DNA from: an uncultured Collinsella sp.
Lineage (GTDB): Bacteria > Actinomycetota > Coriobacteriia > Coriobacteriales > Coriobacteriaceae
Direction of reading: 5' to 3'
Assembly (NCBI GenBank): GCA_900557455.1
Contig: USSM01000007.1
Span: 1 to 56,018, forward strand
DNA length: 56,018 nt
A program made the translations under genes and the position numbers. Shown in pieces: positions 7,980 through 17,458 of this stretch; position 1 is the stretch's first letter; each line of letters starts with the position of its first letter. Below the pieces are notes generated by a model that saw only the letters and a program-made list of their open reading frames with translations, was not told the origin of the DNA and ran no database searches.

Positions 7980-9494
7980 GTGAGAGAGGAGAGCCCCCGA
8001 CAGAATATGAGGAGGCCCGACTCGGACCGTGCTTCCTCGCAGTGCATCACGCCGCGCGCCGGTCGTCGCACGCAGGGCATCGGCGAACGTTATATCGCCG
8101 GCGTCCCCGCACGTATCATGCGACCCCGCCTGGTCTTTTTGACCTGCCTGTTCTCGCTGGTCTGTTTTGGCCTGCTTATGGTGTACTCGGCTTCTTCAGT
8201 CGAGGCGCTTCACGAGAACGACTCCGCGACCTACTTTTTGTTCCGGCAGTTTATGTTCACTGTCGTCGGTGTTGCTGCCCTCGAGTTCATCGCGCGCGTT
8301 GCACCCGATAGCTGGTTTGGCGAAGGGGCGCTTAAACTTGCCCTTATCGCTATGATGATCTTGCTGCTTGCGGTGTTCCTCTTTGGTAGCGGCAGCCGTG
8401 GCGCTACGCGTTGGCTGAGCATTGCCGGCATTCAGTTTCAGCCATCGGAGTTTCTCAAGCCGTTTGCCATTGCCTATTCTGCCATCATGCTCGATCGCGT
8501 GTTTTCGCCCGGCGGTAACATCAATGAGTTCCTTAAGGGCATGGGCTTATATTTGGGCATATCGCTCGTCTTGATTTTTATTCAGCCCGACTTTGGCACC
8601 ATCCTGATTATTCTGTTGACGATCATGTGCATGGCGCTCTTTGCCGGCCTTGACCCAAAATACATTATCGGTGCGATTCTTGCTGGCGCCGTCATCATCG
8701 TGATCGCTCTTGTCGTCGAGCCGTACCGTATGGTGCGCATTCAGGTTCTCTTGAACCCTTGGGCAGATGAATATGGAGACGGGTATCAGGCAACGCTCGC
8801 CATTATGGCGTTTGCTTCGGGCGGACTGTTCGGCCGCGGTATCGGCAACTCAACCATGAAGTACTCGTATTTGCCCGAGGCACACAACGACTACATCCTG
8901 GCCATCATTGGCGAGGAGGTTGGCTTTTTGGGGACGCTGCTGTTTTTCTTGGTGTTTGCGATGCTGATCTACTCGGCGTTTCGAATTGCCGAGCAGGCTG
9001 CCAATCGTCGCGGGGCGCTCATGGCTTCGGGCTCTGCGGTTATCCTCGCGGTGCAGTTTTTGATCAACGCGCTGGGTATTCTCAACGTGTTTCCTATGAC
9101 GGGTAAGCCGCTGCCGTTCATCAGTTATGGCGGCTCGTCGATTATCGTGTCGCTCATGCTCGCCGGGCTTATTTTGCGCGTCTCGCACGAGAGCGCTCGA
9201 CGCGATGAATACGATCGTCGTCGCGATAGCTTTGCCGTTATGGACGAAAGCACCGCCGGTGTTCCCCATACGCGTGGGGAGCGCTCGTCGCGTGGCGGTT
9301 TTACCGTCTTGAACGGTTTTGCTTCGGAGTCGGATGCCCGTCCGCGCTCGGCGCCGCAGAGTCGCCCGCAACGACCGACGCCGCGCAATACGGGTGGCGG
9401 ATATAATCGGATCGACTTGAATTCGGACCCGTCGGCGCGCTTGCGCACCGACGACCAGGGGCCGCGCGTACGAAGGGACTACCGTGACCGATAA
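7980..9494 (+). CDS. ftsW: Septal peptidoglycan glycosyltransferase FtsW (SEDS family)
   Basis: A 504-residue SEDS membrane protein that polymerises lipid II together with FtsI. It has about ten membrane helices between residues 40 and 400 and ends its core with PLPFISYGGSSIIVSLMLAGLILRVSHES. GTG 7980 is used as the start; ATG 8008 is possible and would trim ten residues from a charged N-terminal tail. After the last helix there is a long disordered tail (about 90 residues, rich in Arg, Ser, Pro), longer than in most FtsW proteins. Its last 11 bases overlap murG. Confidence 0.95.
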   Translation: MREESPRQNMRRPDSDRASSQCITPRAGRRTQGIGERYIAGVPARIMRPRLVFLTCLFSLVCFGLLMVYSASSVEALHENDSATYFLFRQFMFTVVGVAALEFIARVAPDSWFGEGALKLALIAMMILLLAVFLFGSGSRGATRWLSIAGIQFQPSEFLKPFAIAYSAIMLDRVFSPGGNINEFLKGMGLYLGISLVLIFIQPDFGTILIILLTIMCMALFAGLDPKYIIGAILAGAVIIVIALVVEPYRMVRIQVLLNPWADEYGDGYQATLAIMAFASGGLFGRGIGNSTMKYSYLPEAHNDYILAIIGEEVGFLGTLLFFLVFAMLIYSAFRIAEQAANRRGALMASGSAVILAVQFLINALGILNVFPMTGKPLPFISYGGSSIIVSLMLAGLILRVSHESARRDEYDRRRDSFAVMDESTAGVPHTRGERSSRGGFTVLNGFASESDARPRSAPQSRPQRPTPRNTGGGYNRIDLNSDPSARLRTDDQGPRVRRDYRDR

Positions 9495-10599
9495 GATGAC
9501 CGTTGCTATCGCAGCCGGCGGCACGGCGGGACATATCAACCCCGCACTCGCCTTGGCCGAGGAGCTACGTGACCGTGGCCACCACGTTGTGTTTGTGGGT
9601 CAGTCGCATAAGCTCGAGGGTCGTCTGGTTCCCGAGGCAGGGTTCGATTTTGTGCCGATTACGGTTACGGGCTTCGACCGCTCTCGCCCTTGGACGGCAT
9701 TGAGCTCGCTGTGGCGTGTCTATAAGGCGAAGCGCACGCTCGGCAGCCATTTTTCTAAAGCCTGCAAGCCCGATGTCGCTATAGGTTTTGGCGCCTATGT
9801 CGAGGTCCCGCTTCTGGGCTGGTGCAAAGACGCGGGCATTCCGTATCTGCTGCACGAACAGAACTCCGTTCCGGGCCTTGCTAACAAGATGATGAGTTCG
9901 CATGCCGCCCGCGTTTGCATCTCGGTGCCGGCAGCACGTTCCGTGTTTGAGCGCGAGGGCGATCCTGACCATGTGCTCATGACCGGCAACCCCGTGCGCC
10001 GTTCTGTGATCGAGGGGGATCGGGTTCGCGGTCGCAGGGCTCTCGACGTGCCTGAGGACGCCACACTCCTGCTGGTTTTTGGCGGCTCACTTGGTGCTCA
10101 ACATCTTAATGAGCGCGTGGCTTCGCTTAAAAACGAGTTGCTCTCGCGCGATAATCTCTATGTTTTGCATTCGACGGGCGCCGATGGCTTCGAGGACACC
10201 GAGCGTGCTCTTGCCCTGATGCCCGAGGAGGCGAAGCGGTATCGCGTCCAGCCCTACATCGACAATATGGGCGATATGCTGGCCGCGGCCGATTTGGTCC
10301 TCTCGCGCTCGGGCGCTTCGAGCGTTGCCGAAATCGCGGCCCTTGCCACACCTTCGGTACTGGTGCCGTATCCGCATGCGACGGCCGATCATCAGACCAC
10401 CAATGCCCGCTATCTGGTCGATGCCGGTGCTGGCGTGCTCTGCGCCGATGCCGATATCGATACCCAGGCGTTTGCCGATGAGCTGCTGCATCTTATCGAT
10501 GATGCGCAGGCGCGCGATGCCATGCGTCAGGCGGCTCGCGGTTTGGCCCAGGACCGCGCTGCCGTCCTTTTGGCAGACGCGGTAGAAGGATTGCGTTAG
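9484..10599 (+). CDS. murG: Lipid II synthase MurG (GlcNAc transferase)
   Basis: A 371-residue GT28-family glycosyltransferase adding GlcNAc to lipid I on the inner membrane face. The N-terminal glycine loop GGTAGHINPA (12-21), LLHEQNSVPGLANK, GGSLGAQHLNE and the UDP-GlcNAc-binding SRSGASSVAEIAAL are all present. GTG 9484 follows AAGGGA at a good distance and overlaps the end of ftsW by 11 bp, which suggests translational coupling; ATG 9496 is the alternative. Confidence 0.96.
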   Translation: MTDKMTVAIAAGGTAGHINPALALAEELRDRGHHVVFVGQSHKLEGRLVPEAGFDFVPITVTGFDRSRPWTALSSLWRVYKAKRTLGSHFSKACKPDVAIGFGAYVEVPLLGWCKDAGIPYLLHEQNSVPGLANKMMSSHAARVCISVPAARSVFEREGDPDHVLMTGNPVRRSVIEGDRVRGRRALDVPEDATLLLVFGGSLGAQHLNERVASLKNELLSRDNLYVLHSTGADGFEDTERALALMPEEAKRYRVQPYIDNMGDMLAAADLVLSRSGASSVAEIAALATPSVLVPYPHATADHQTTNARYLVDAGAGVLCADADIDTQAFADELLHLIDDAQARDAMRQAARGLAQDRAAVLLADAVEGLR

Positions 10600-10696
10600 T
10601 TAGACGGGATATCGCGGGCCGCCCTCGCGCGGATGCGGTAGGTGCGGTACAGTAGACGGGTTACAGGCAGTGTTTACGCAAGGAGTACACGAGCAC

Positions 10697-12115
10697 ATGG
10701 CTGATTCCCAGACTGCAACCTCCGCACCCGATTTCAAGAGCGCCCATTTTATCGGTATCGGTGGCGCCGGCATGAGCGGCATCGCCCTCGTCCTTCACGA
10801 GCGCGGCTATGTCGTTACCGGCTCCGACCTTAAGACGTCGCGCTATATTCGCCAGCTTACCCGCGCCGGCGTGAAGGTGCATGTGGGCCATGAGGCCGCC
10901 ACCATCGATGAGGTCAAGCCCGACGTCGTCGTGGTCTCTACCGCTATTCCCGAGTTCAACCCCGAGCTCGTCCGTGCGCGCGAGCTGGGTATTCCCGTGT
11001 GGCCTCGCGCCAAGATGCTCTCGGCTCTGGGCCACGGCTACACCACCGTCGCCGTCGCCGGTACTCACGGCAAGACCACGACCTCTTCGATGTGTGCCAC
11101 CATGCTCGACCGCATGGGTCTGGACCCCAGCTTCCTGATCGGTGGCATTGTCGAGGGCTACGATACCAACGGCAAGAACGGCTCGGGCGACTATTTTGTC
11201 GCCGAGGCGGATGAGTCCGACAGCTCCTTCCTGTTCCTTAACCCCAATGTGGTCATCGTGACCAACGTCGAGGCCGACCATCTCGATCATTACTCGGGTA
11301 TCGAGGAGATCGAGGCCACCTTCGCCAAGTTTATGAGTCTGGTGGGCGAGGACGGCACGGTCATCGTCTGTGGCGAGGACCCGCATCTGGTCGAGCTTGC
11401 CAAGTCGACGGGCCGTCATGTGCTTTCCTATGGCTTTGCCGAGACCAACGACATCGTCTGCGTGCATCCGGATGTCAAGGGCATCCAGAGCGACTTTATC
11501 GTTCGCTTTGAGGACGACACCGAGCACGCTGTCGAGATTAAGAGCAACCCCGGTCGTCACAACATGCTCAACGCCACGGCCGTCTTGACCGTCGCCCATG
11601 TCCTAGGCCTCGATATCGACGCCGCCGCTAAGGCACTTTCGAGTTTTGAAGGCGTCCGCCGTCGCTTTACCCACGTGGGCGATATCGACGGCATCACGGT
11701 GGTTGACGATTACGGCCATCATCCCACCGAGATCAAGGCGACGCTCGCTGCTGCCTCTTCGCTGGGCTACAAACATGTCGACGTCGTGTTCCAGCCGCAC
11801 CGCTATTCGCGCCTGCAGGCTCTGTGCGATGACTTTGCCGACGCATTCGCCAATGCTGACAAGCTGCTGTTGATTGACGTGTTCTCTGCCGGCGAGACGC
11901 CCATCCCGGGTGTCACGTCCAAGATGCTTGCCGATACCGTGCGCGCCAAGCATCCCGGCAAGGAGGTCGTGTACTGCTCGAGCCGTCTTGAGCTCAATGA
12001 GGAGCTCGAGAAGATGGTGGGCGAGGGCGATTTGCTGCTTACCATGGGCGCCGGCGACGTCACGACGGTCGGCCCCGAGTTCATCGAGTATCTGACTGCC
12101 AAGAAAGACGCTTAA
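10697..12115 (+). CDS. murC: UDP-MurNAc:L-Ala ligase MurC
   Basis: A 472-residue Mur ligase for the first amino acid of the stem peptide. It shows FIGIGGAGMSGIALVLHERG at the N-terminus, the ATP loop GTHGKTTTS from residue 122, EADESDSSFL, NVEADHLDHY and VVDDYGHHPTEIKATL. ATG 10697 is preferred because AAGGAG (10680-10685) stands 11 nt upstream; an in-frame GTG at 10670 would add nine residues without a ribosome site. The 97-bp gap after murG contains TACAGT at 10648, a weak promoter candidate. Confidence 0.96.
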   Translation: MADSQTATSAPDFKSAHFIGIGGAGMSGIALVLHERGYVVTGSDLKTSRYIRQLTRAGVKVHVGHEAATIDEVKPDVVVVSTAIPEFNPELVRARELGIPVWPRAKMLSALGHGYTTVAVAGTHGKTTTSSMCATMLDRMGLDPSFLIGGIVEGYDTNGKNGSGDYFVAEADESDSSFLFLNPNVVIVTNVEADHLDHYSGIEEIEATFAKFMSLVGEDGTVIVCGEDPHLVELAKSTGRHVLSYGFAETNDIVCVHPDVKGIQSDFIVRFEDDTEHAVEIKSNPGRHNMLNATAVLTVAHVLGLDIDAAAKALSSFEGVRRRFTHVGDIDGITVVDDYGHHPTEIKATLAAASSLGYKHVDVVFQPHRYSRLQALCDDFADAFANADKLLLIDVFSAGETPIPGVTSKMLADTVRAKHPGKEVVYCSSRLELNEELEKMVGEGDLLLTMGAGDVTTVGPEFIEYLTAKKDA

Positions 12116-12120
12116 ACCCC

Positions 12121-13032
12121 ATGGGTCTGTTTAACGCCGTCATGGCGCTTTCGGGCATGATCGATACGGACGTAATTGAGGATGAACGCCTCGCGCGCCA
12201 TACGAGCTATCGTATCGGCGGCAAGGCGGACCTCTTTGTGACGTGTCACAGCTATCATGCCTTGCGTCGCGCCGTGGCGGTGCTCGATCGTGAGCAGGTG
12301 CCGTGGGTCATTATCGGCAAGGGATCTAATCTGCTTGTTGCCGATGCAGGCTATCGCGGCGCCGTCATTTCGTTGGGGCGTGAGTTCCAGCGTACGGTTG
12401 TCGCCGAAGACGGTTGTACGCTGACGGTCGGTGCGGGCGTAATATTCGCTCGCCTAGTCAACGACGCGCTGTCGCGCAGCCTTTCGGGCCTTGAGTTTGC
12501 GGTCGGTATTCCCGGCTCCGTTGGCGGCGCCGTGTCCATGAATGCCGGCACGCGAACCGAGTGGATTGGCTCGCTGGTCGAAGATGTCGTTACGTTTGAC
12601 CCGAGCTCCGGCATCAAGCATTACGCGGGCTCGGAGATCGCTTGGGGCTACCGTGAATGCAGCCTGCCGCGTAACGAGATCATTCTGGAATGCGTGCTCA
12701 AGCTCAAACCTGCGCCCAAGGCCGATATCCGTGAACGTATGGAGCGGTACCTGACGCGGCGTAAGCGCACACAGCCCATGGGCTGTGCATCCTGCGGGTC
12801 GGTATTTCGCAACCCGCCCGATGCGAGCGTGGGCAAGCTTATCGAGGATTGTGGATTAAAGGGTTTTTCGGTTGGCGGCGCGGAAGTTTCGCCCGTACAC
12901 GCTAATTTTATCGTTAATAACGGAACCGCCTCGGCCGATGACGTGGCCGCGGTTATCAGACATGTGCACGGAAAGGTGAGGGAGGCGTATGGCATCGAGC
13001 TCAGACCGGAAGTTAAATTCCTCGGCTTCTAG
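12121..13032 (+). CDS. murB: UDP-N-acetylenolpyruvoylglucosamine reductase MurB
   Basis: A 303-residue type II (short) MurB flavoenzyme reducing UDP-GlcNAc-enolpyruvate to UDP-MurNAc. RHTSYRIGGKADLFV, the FAD-binding IIGKGSNLLVAD, GLEFAVGIPGSVGGAVSMNAG, the catalytic-region ASCGSVFRNP and the terminal RPEVKFLGF identify it. It starts 5 bp after murC, and its last 44 bp overlap ftsQ. In some other clusters murB also stands between murC and ftsQ. Confidence 0.95.
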   Translation: MGLFNAVMALSGMIDTDVIEDERLARHTSYRIGGKADLFVTCHSYHALRRAVAVLDREQVPWVIIGKGSNLLVADAGYRGAVISLGREFQRTVVAEDGCTLTVGAGVIFARLVNDALSRSLSGLEFAVGIPGSVGGAVSMNAGTRTEWIGSLVEDVVTFDPSSGIKHYAGSEIAWGYRECSLPRNEIILECVLKLKPAPKADIRERMERYLTRRKRTQPMGCASCGSVFRNPPDASVGKLIEDCGLKGFSVGGAEVSPVHANFIVNNGTASADDVAAVIRHVHGKVREAYGIELRPEVKFLGF

Positions 13033-14257
13033 AGCATCGAAACCAACCTTCCGCCGCGCCGGAGGGCGTTCCGGCGCACCGTCTCAGCCTCAACGTAAGT
13101 CCGTTATGCCTTCTAAGCCTGCTGGGTCCGTGCGGCCTGCCAAGCGTTCGACTGTCGGTTCGCAGCTTGGCGGACGCCCCGCGGCCAAAAATGTTGCTCG
13201 TCCGGTGGCACGTCCCTCGGTGACGCCCAAACCGGCGATGGGCGCCATACCTTCTCGCCCCATAGCGTCGCCCAAGCCCTCGTTGGGGGCAAAGGTGACG
13301 CGTCCCGGTCGCGCGCTGGGTGCATCTAAGCCACGTATGCTGACGTCGGTGTCGGCCTCCGCAAAACCGCAATCGGGCAAAAAGGGCTCTAATCCGTTGT
13401 CATCGATCGGCGCCCTGGCAAATCATGCGGCGGGTGCCGCTTCTGCCGTTAAGGGCAAGGGCAAAATCGCGGGCGGCATCCTTGCCGCTCTGGCAGTGCT
13501 TGCAGTCGTTGCCGTCGTCGTCATTAACTCTGGCCTGTTCGCCGCTACCGATATTCAGATCCAGGGCAGCGAGCATGTGACCAAGCACGATGCCATCCAG
13601 CTGATCGATCTGCCCGAGGACACGTCGCTGTTCAATGTGAATCCCGACCAGATCACCGAGGGCCTCAAGCAAAATCCGTGGGTTTCGGGCGTGGATGTTC
13701 AGCGTCAATTTCCCCATACGCTCATCATCACGCCGACGGAACGCAAGGTTATCGCAATTGCCTACATTAGCTCCGACGATCTTGCATGGGCGATCGGGGA
13801 CGATGACACATGGATTGCACCGCTGTCTACCTCGGTCGATGTTGACGACCAGGGCAATGTCATCACAACGGGGGAGGGTGCCAACACCCTAAACGGCATC
13901 GATGCCGCCCTGGCGCTCGCCAAACATTACGGAGCCGTGCTGCTGACCGATGTCTCGGCCGATGTCGCGCCGGTTTCGGGGCAAGCGGTAAATTCCAAGG
14001 CGGTCAAGGCCGGCCTGGATTACGTCCGCGGATTCTCGAGCGAGTTCCTGGGCCAGGTCAAGGATATTTCCACGCCCTCGGTCGAGGCCATCTCGGCGAA
14101 TCTCGATAACGGTATCGAGGTGTCGCTCGGAGATTCGGATGACATTGCCAAAAAGGAGCGTATTGTTACCAAGCTGCTTTCGCAGGTGGAGGGCGTGACG
14201 TATATCAACGTTCGATCTCCTGGCAACTATACGTTTAGGAACGCACCGACCTCGTAG
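12989..14257 (+). CDS. ftsQ: Division protein FtsQ (POTRA domain)
   Basis: A 422-residue bitopic protein. Residues 1-158 form a basic, Pro/Ser/Ala/Arg-rich tail of low complexity, far longer than usual for FtsQ. One membrane helix (about 160-182) follows, then a POTRA domain (FAATDIQIQGSEHVTKHDAI to VQRQFPHTLIITPTERKVIAI) and a C-terminal beta domain. FtsQ joins FtsL/FtsB in the divisome. The GGTGAGGGAGG site ahead of ATG 12989 lies inside murB. Last gene before the ftsZ promoter region. Confidence 0.9.
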   Translation: MASSSDRKLNSSASRASKPTFRRAGGRSGAPSQPQRKSVMPSKPAGSVRPAKRSTVGSQLGGRPAAKNVARPVARPSVTPKPAMGAIPSRPIASPKPSLGAKVTRPGRALGASKPRMLTSVSASAKPQSGKKGSNPLSSIGALANHAAGAASAVKGKGKIAGGILAALAVLAVVAVVVINSGLFAATDIQIQGSEHVTKHDAIQLIDLPEDTSLFNVNPDQITEGLKQNPWVSGVDVQRQFPHTLIITPTERKVIAIAYISSDDLAWAIGDDDTWIAPLSTSVDVDDQGNVITTGEGANTLNGIDAALALAKHYGAVLLTDVSADVAPVSGQAVNSKAVKAGLDYVRGFSSEFLGQVKDISTPSVEAISANLDNGIEVSLGDSDDIAKKERIVTKLLSQVEGVTYINVRSPGNYTFRNAPTS

Positions 14258-14455
14258 CGTCTTCTGGCCTTTGTTGACGGGGCATACCGCGCCGTTTATC
14301 TGGTTTGTTTGGTTTTCACCGTCAATTATTTGACTGATACGTTCATAATGTGCAAACATAATACGGTTTACCTTTGCATTTACTTTCAACTTGAAGGTTA
14401 ATGTGCGCAGGGGTCAACCCATGCTATGGCAATAACCTTTGTTCGGAGGACCGAC
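14258..14455 (+). promoter_or_regulatory. ftsQ-ftsZ spacer with probable ftsZ promoter
   Basis: This 198-bp spacer is much richer in A+T than its surroundings, mainly 14320-14400. Candidate elements are TTGACG (14274) with TTATCT 16 bp later, and TTGACT (14330) with TAATAC boxes further down at poor spacing. No clear terminator is visible, so ftsZ is probably both read through from the dcw operon and driven from here. The exact promoter cannot be fixed by eye. Confidence 0.35.
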
Positions 14456-15610
14456 ATGCACGAGACAGAGATCAACAACTACCTTGCCGTCATTAAGGTG
14501 GTCGGCGTCGGCGGCGGCGGTACCAACGCGGTCAATCGAATGATCGAAGAGGGTATCCGCGGCGTCGAGTTTGTTGCCATCAACACCGATGCTCAGGCAC
14601 TCGCGATCTCTGATGCCGATATCAAGGTGCACATCGGCACCGACCTGACCCGCGGCCTGGGCGCTGGCGCCAACCCCGAGGTCGGCCGTAAGGCCGCCGA
14701 TGAGTCCCGCGACGACATCGCCGAGGCGCTCGCTGGCGCCGATATGGTGTTCATCACCTGCGGCGAGGGCGGCGGCACCGGTACCGGCGCTGCCCCCATC
14801 GTTGCCGATATCGCGATGAACGAGGTCGGCGCGCTGACCGTCGCCGTCGTGACCAAGCCCTTTACGTTTGAGGGCCGCAAGCGCAAGAAGAGCGCCGAAG
14901 AAGGCATTAAGACGCTTTCCGACTGCGTCGACACCATGATCGTTATCCCTAACGACAAGCTGCTTGACATCGCCGAGAAGAAGACCACCATGCTTGAGGC
15001 CTTCGCAATCGCCGATGGCGTCCTTTCCCAGGGCACCCAGGGCATCACCGATCTCATCACCGTCCCCGGTATCATCAACCTGGACTTCGCCGATGTTAAG
15101 ACCATCATGAAGCAGGCCGGTACCGCCATGATGGGTATCGGTACCGCTTCTGGGGACACCCGTGCCGTCGACGCTGCCCAGCAGGCTATTTCCAGCCCGC
15201 TGCTCGAGAGCTCCATCGATGGCGCTACGCGCGTCCTGCTTTCCATTGCCGGTTCCAAGGACCTGGGCATCCAGGAGATCAGCGACGCCGCCGACGTTGT
15301 CGCCAACGCCGTCGACCCCGAGGCCAACATCATCTTCGGTACCGTTGTCGACGAGTCCCTGGGCGATCAGGTGCGTATTACCGTCATCGCTACGGGCTTC
15401 TCCGACTCCAACGTCAACCGTCAGGACGAGCTCTTCGCTGCACAGCAGTCCCAGAGCAAGGCCGCTGCTTCTACCGAGCCGCAGCGCACCGCTCCTGCCA
15501 CGAGCCCGGCTCAGGCTGCCCCGACTCGCAACGTCGGTGGTACCGAGCTCCCCAACTTTGGCAACGACCAGTTTGAGCTTCCTGACTTCCTCAAGCGCGG
15601 CAGCTTCTAG
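14456..15610 (+). CDS. ftsZ: Division GTPase FtsZ
   Basis: A 384-residue tubulin-like GTPase forming the Z ring. [16 protein letters not shown], the GTP signature [13 protein letters not shown], the T7-region and a conserved C-terminal tip ([11 protein letters not shown]) after a 50-residue Ala/Gln/Thr-rich linker are visible. The tip is the usual docking site for SepF, encoded at 21976. ATG 14456 is chosen because GGAGGA ends 5 nt before it; an in-frame ATG at 14426 lacks a ribosome site. Confidence 0.98.
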   Translation: MHETEINNYLAVIKVVGVGGGGTNAVNRMIEEGIRGVEFVAINTDAQALAISDADIKVHIGTDLTRGLGAGANPEVGRKAADESRDDIAEALAGADMVFITCGEGGGTGTGAAPIVADIAMNEVGALTVAVVTKPFTFEGRKRKKSAEEGIKTLSDCVDTMIVIPNDKLLDIAEKKTTMLEAFAIADGVLSQGTQGITDLITVPGIINLDFADVKTIMKQAGTAMMGIGTASGDTRAVDAAQQAISSPLLESSIDGATRVLLSIAGSKDLGIQEISDAADVVANAVDPEANIIFGTVVDESLGDQVRITVIATGFSDSNVNRQDELFAAQQSQSKAAASTEPQRTAPATSPAQAAPTRNVGGTELPNFGNDQFELPDFLKRGSF

Positions 15611-15635
15611 TTCGTTTTTCTCAGCGACCTGTATG

Positions 15636-15664
15636 GGGTGCGTCCGATTGGGCGCACCCTTTTT
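15636..15664 (+). terminator. Terminator after ftsZ
   Basis: GGGTGCG (15636-15642) pairs with CGCACCC (15653-15659) and is followed by TTTTTG. It closes the dcw transcript before pgeF. Confidence 0.8.
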
Positions 15665-15824
15665 GTTGTGTTTTGCCTTTGTAAACGAAAGCCTCCAATC
15701 TCCTTACGTTCCCCTTACGTTTAGCCCCTACCGCTGCGGGTATCCTTTTGATGAAGTATGGCAGCCGTGTGGCACGGACTGCTGCGGCGTCGCCGCGATA
15801 CTTGTGTTATTAGGAGGCTTTAGT

Positions 15825-16625
15825 ATGGCAGCACGTGCGGACAGCGTTTCGCGTGTCGACCATGATGGAGTTACGTTGGTAGAGGGCGCGACGCACGATG
15901 TTCGCTTTGCTTTTACCGAACGCGCCGGCGGTGTTTCCGAAGATGCGTACTCCTCACTCAATCTGGGCTCGCATGTTGGCGATGACCCCTTTGCCGTTCA
16001 AGAAAATCGTCGCCGCGCACTCGAGGCCTTGGGTGCCGCCGAGTGCGAGCACAACCTGCTTGTTCCCAATCAAGTACACGGTGACCATGTCGTGACGGTG
16101 ACCTCGAACGGTGCTGATGATCTCGAGAACATTCGCGAGCAGATTGCCGAGGGCTGCGATGCCATCGTCTGCATGGCCCGTGAGGTACCCGTGATGCTCT
16201 GCTTTGCCGATTGCGTTCCCGTGGTGCTGGTGGCTCCCGGCGGCTTTGCCGTGGTGCACTCTGGCTGGAAGGGCACGATTGCGCGCATTTCCGCCAAGGC
16301 GTGCCAAGCGCTCTGCGAGGCGGCTGGCTGCAAGCCGGACGACATCTCTGCCTACATTGGGCCCCATATCCTGGGCGACGAGTACGAGGTGTCCCAAGAA
16401 CTTATGGATCGCTTTGCCGCCGAGTTCGCGTGCATCGATGCCTCTGCTTCTCGTATGCTCGATCTTTCCGCCGCCATTCGCGAGGCGCTGATGGACGCCG
16501 GCGTCGAGGCGAGCAGCATTGTGGACACCAAGCTTTCCACCGTTCGTCAGAACGACCGCTTTTATTCCTACCGCAACGAGGGCGGCACCTGTGGGCGCCA
16601 TGCTGCGATCGGCGTGATGCTATGA
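15825..16625 (+). CDS. pgeF: PgeF/YfiH multicopper-like (laccase-domain) protein
   Basis: A 266-residue YfiH/DUF152 protein. The Zn-binding residues appear in PNQVHGDHVV (His), MLCFADCVPVVL (Cys) and VVHSGWKGT (His). Relatives are reported to edit peptidoglycan precursors (E. coli PgeF) or act as purine nucleoside phosphorylases. ATG 15825 follows TAGGAGG (15811-15817) at 7 nt; the reading frame runs open far upstream inside ftsZ but that part is not coding. It follows ftsZ as in many actinobacteria. Its stop overlaps the pstS start as ATGA. A hairpin (15761-15782) lies in its leader. Confidence 0.88.
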   Translation: MAARADSVSRVDHDGVTLVEGATHDVRFAFTERAGGVSEDAYSSLNLGSHVGDDPFAVQENRRRALEALGAAECEHNLLVPNQVHGDHVVTVTSNGADDLENIREQIAEGCDAIVCMAREVPVMLCFADCVPVVLVAPGGFAVVHSGWKGTIARISAKACQALCEAAGCKPDDISAYIGPHILGDEYEVSQELMDRFAAEFACIDASASRMLDLSAAIREALMDAGVEASSIVDTKLSTVRQNDRFYSYRNEGGTCGRHAAIGVML

Positions 16626-17458
16626 GAAAGATCGCATCGGTCCTGAGTGCTGCAGTGCTTACGCTCACGCTGTGTGCTTGCTCCTCGGGATCTTCCACAT
16701 CTTCTATTACCGTGGCCGGCTCGACCACGTGCCTTCCCATTGCCGAGATCGCAGCCGAGGGCTTTAAGGAAGAGGCCGGCATTGACGTGCTCGTCTCCGG
16801 CCTTGGCTCCTCTGCGGGTATCGAGGCCGTCAGCAACGGCACGGCCGACATCGCCAGCTCGTCTCGTGGCCTCAATGCCGACGAACAAGACCTTGGCCTG
16901 ACCCCGATCGTAATCGCGCACGACGGCATCGCAGTCATCGTGAACGACGACAACCCGGTCGACAATCTCTCGACCGAGCAGCTCCGCGATATTTACGCCG
17001 GCAAGATCACCAACTGGAAGGAAGTCGGCGGAGAGGACCTGAAGATTCAGGTTATCAACCGCGACGAGGCGTCCGGTACGCGCGAGGCCTTCCGTACCAT
17101 CGTGATGGACGGCACGCCGTTCGATCGCCGCTCGGCCGTTCTTTCGGGTACGGGCCAAGTGCGCGACGTCGTGTCCCGCTCGCATGGCGCCATTGGCTAC
17201 ATCTCGCTGGGTTTTGTCGAGAGCCTCAACGCCACGACCTCGGTTAAGGCCGTTTCGGTCAACCATGTCGAGGCATCCGAGAAGACGGTCGCAAGTGGCG
17301 GCTATCCCATCTCGCGCGACCTTTACTTCTTTGTGAAGGGTACGCCTTCGCATCAGGCGCAGGACTACATTGACTATGTGACGTCCGAGAAGATGGACAA
17401 GCAGATTCGCGAGGCGGGCTTTATTCCCGTCACCAACGACGGAAAGGGGAGTGAGTAG
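16622..17458 (+). CDS. pstS: Phosphate ABC transporter substrate-binding lipoprotein PstS
   Basis: A 278-residue lipoprotein with a signal peptide ending in the lipobox LCAC (Cys20). VAGSTTCLPIAE, GLGSSAGIEAVSNGTADIASSSR and NRDEASGTREAF are the phosphate-binding segments of the PstS family. It captures phosphate outside the membrane and delivers it to PstCA. ATG 16622 overlaps the pgeF stop (ATGA), implying translational coupling. At 278 residues it matches the shorter Gram-positive PstS form. Confidence 0.93.
   Translation: MRKIASVLSAAVLTLTLCACSSGSSTSSITVAGSTTCLPIAEIAAEGFKEEAGIDVLVSGLGSSAGIEAVSNGTADIASSSRGLNADEQDLGLTPIVIAHDGIAVIVNDDNPVDNLSTEQLRDIYAGKITNWKEVGGEDLKIQVINRDEASGTREAFRTIVMDGTPFDRRSAVLSGTGQVRDVVSRSHGAIGYISLGFVESLNATTSVKAVSVNHVEASEKTVASGGYPISRDLYFFVKGTPSHQAQDYIDYVTSEKMDKQIREAGFIPVTNDGKGSE

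Noticed and set aside
15162..15824. N-terminal extension of pgeF into ftsZ
   Set aside because: The frame is open by chance opposite ftsZ codons; the terminator at 15636-15664 and TAGGAGG at 15811 place the start at 15825.
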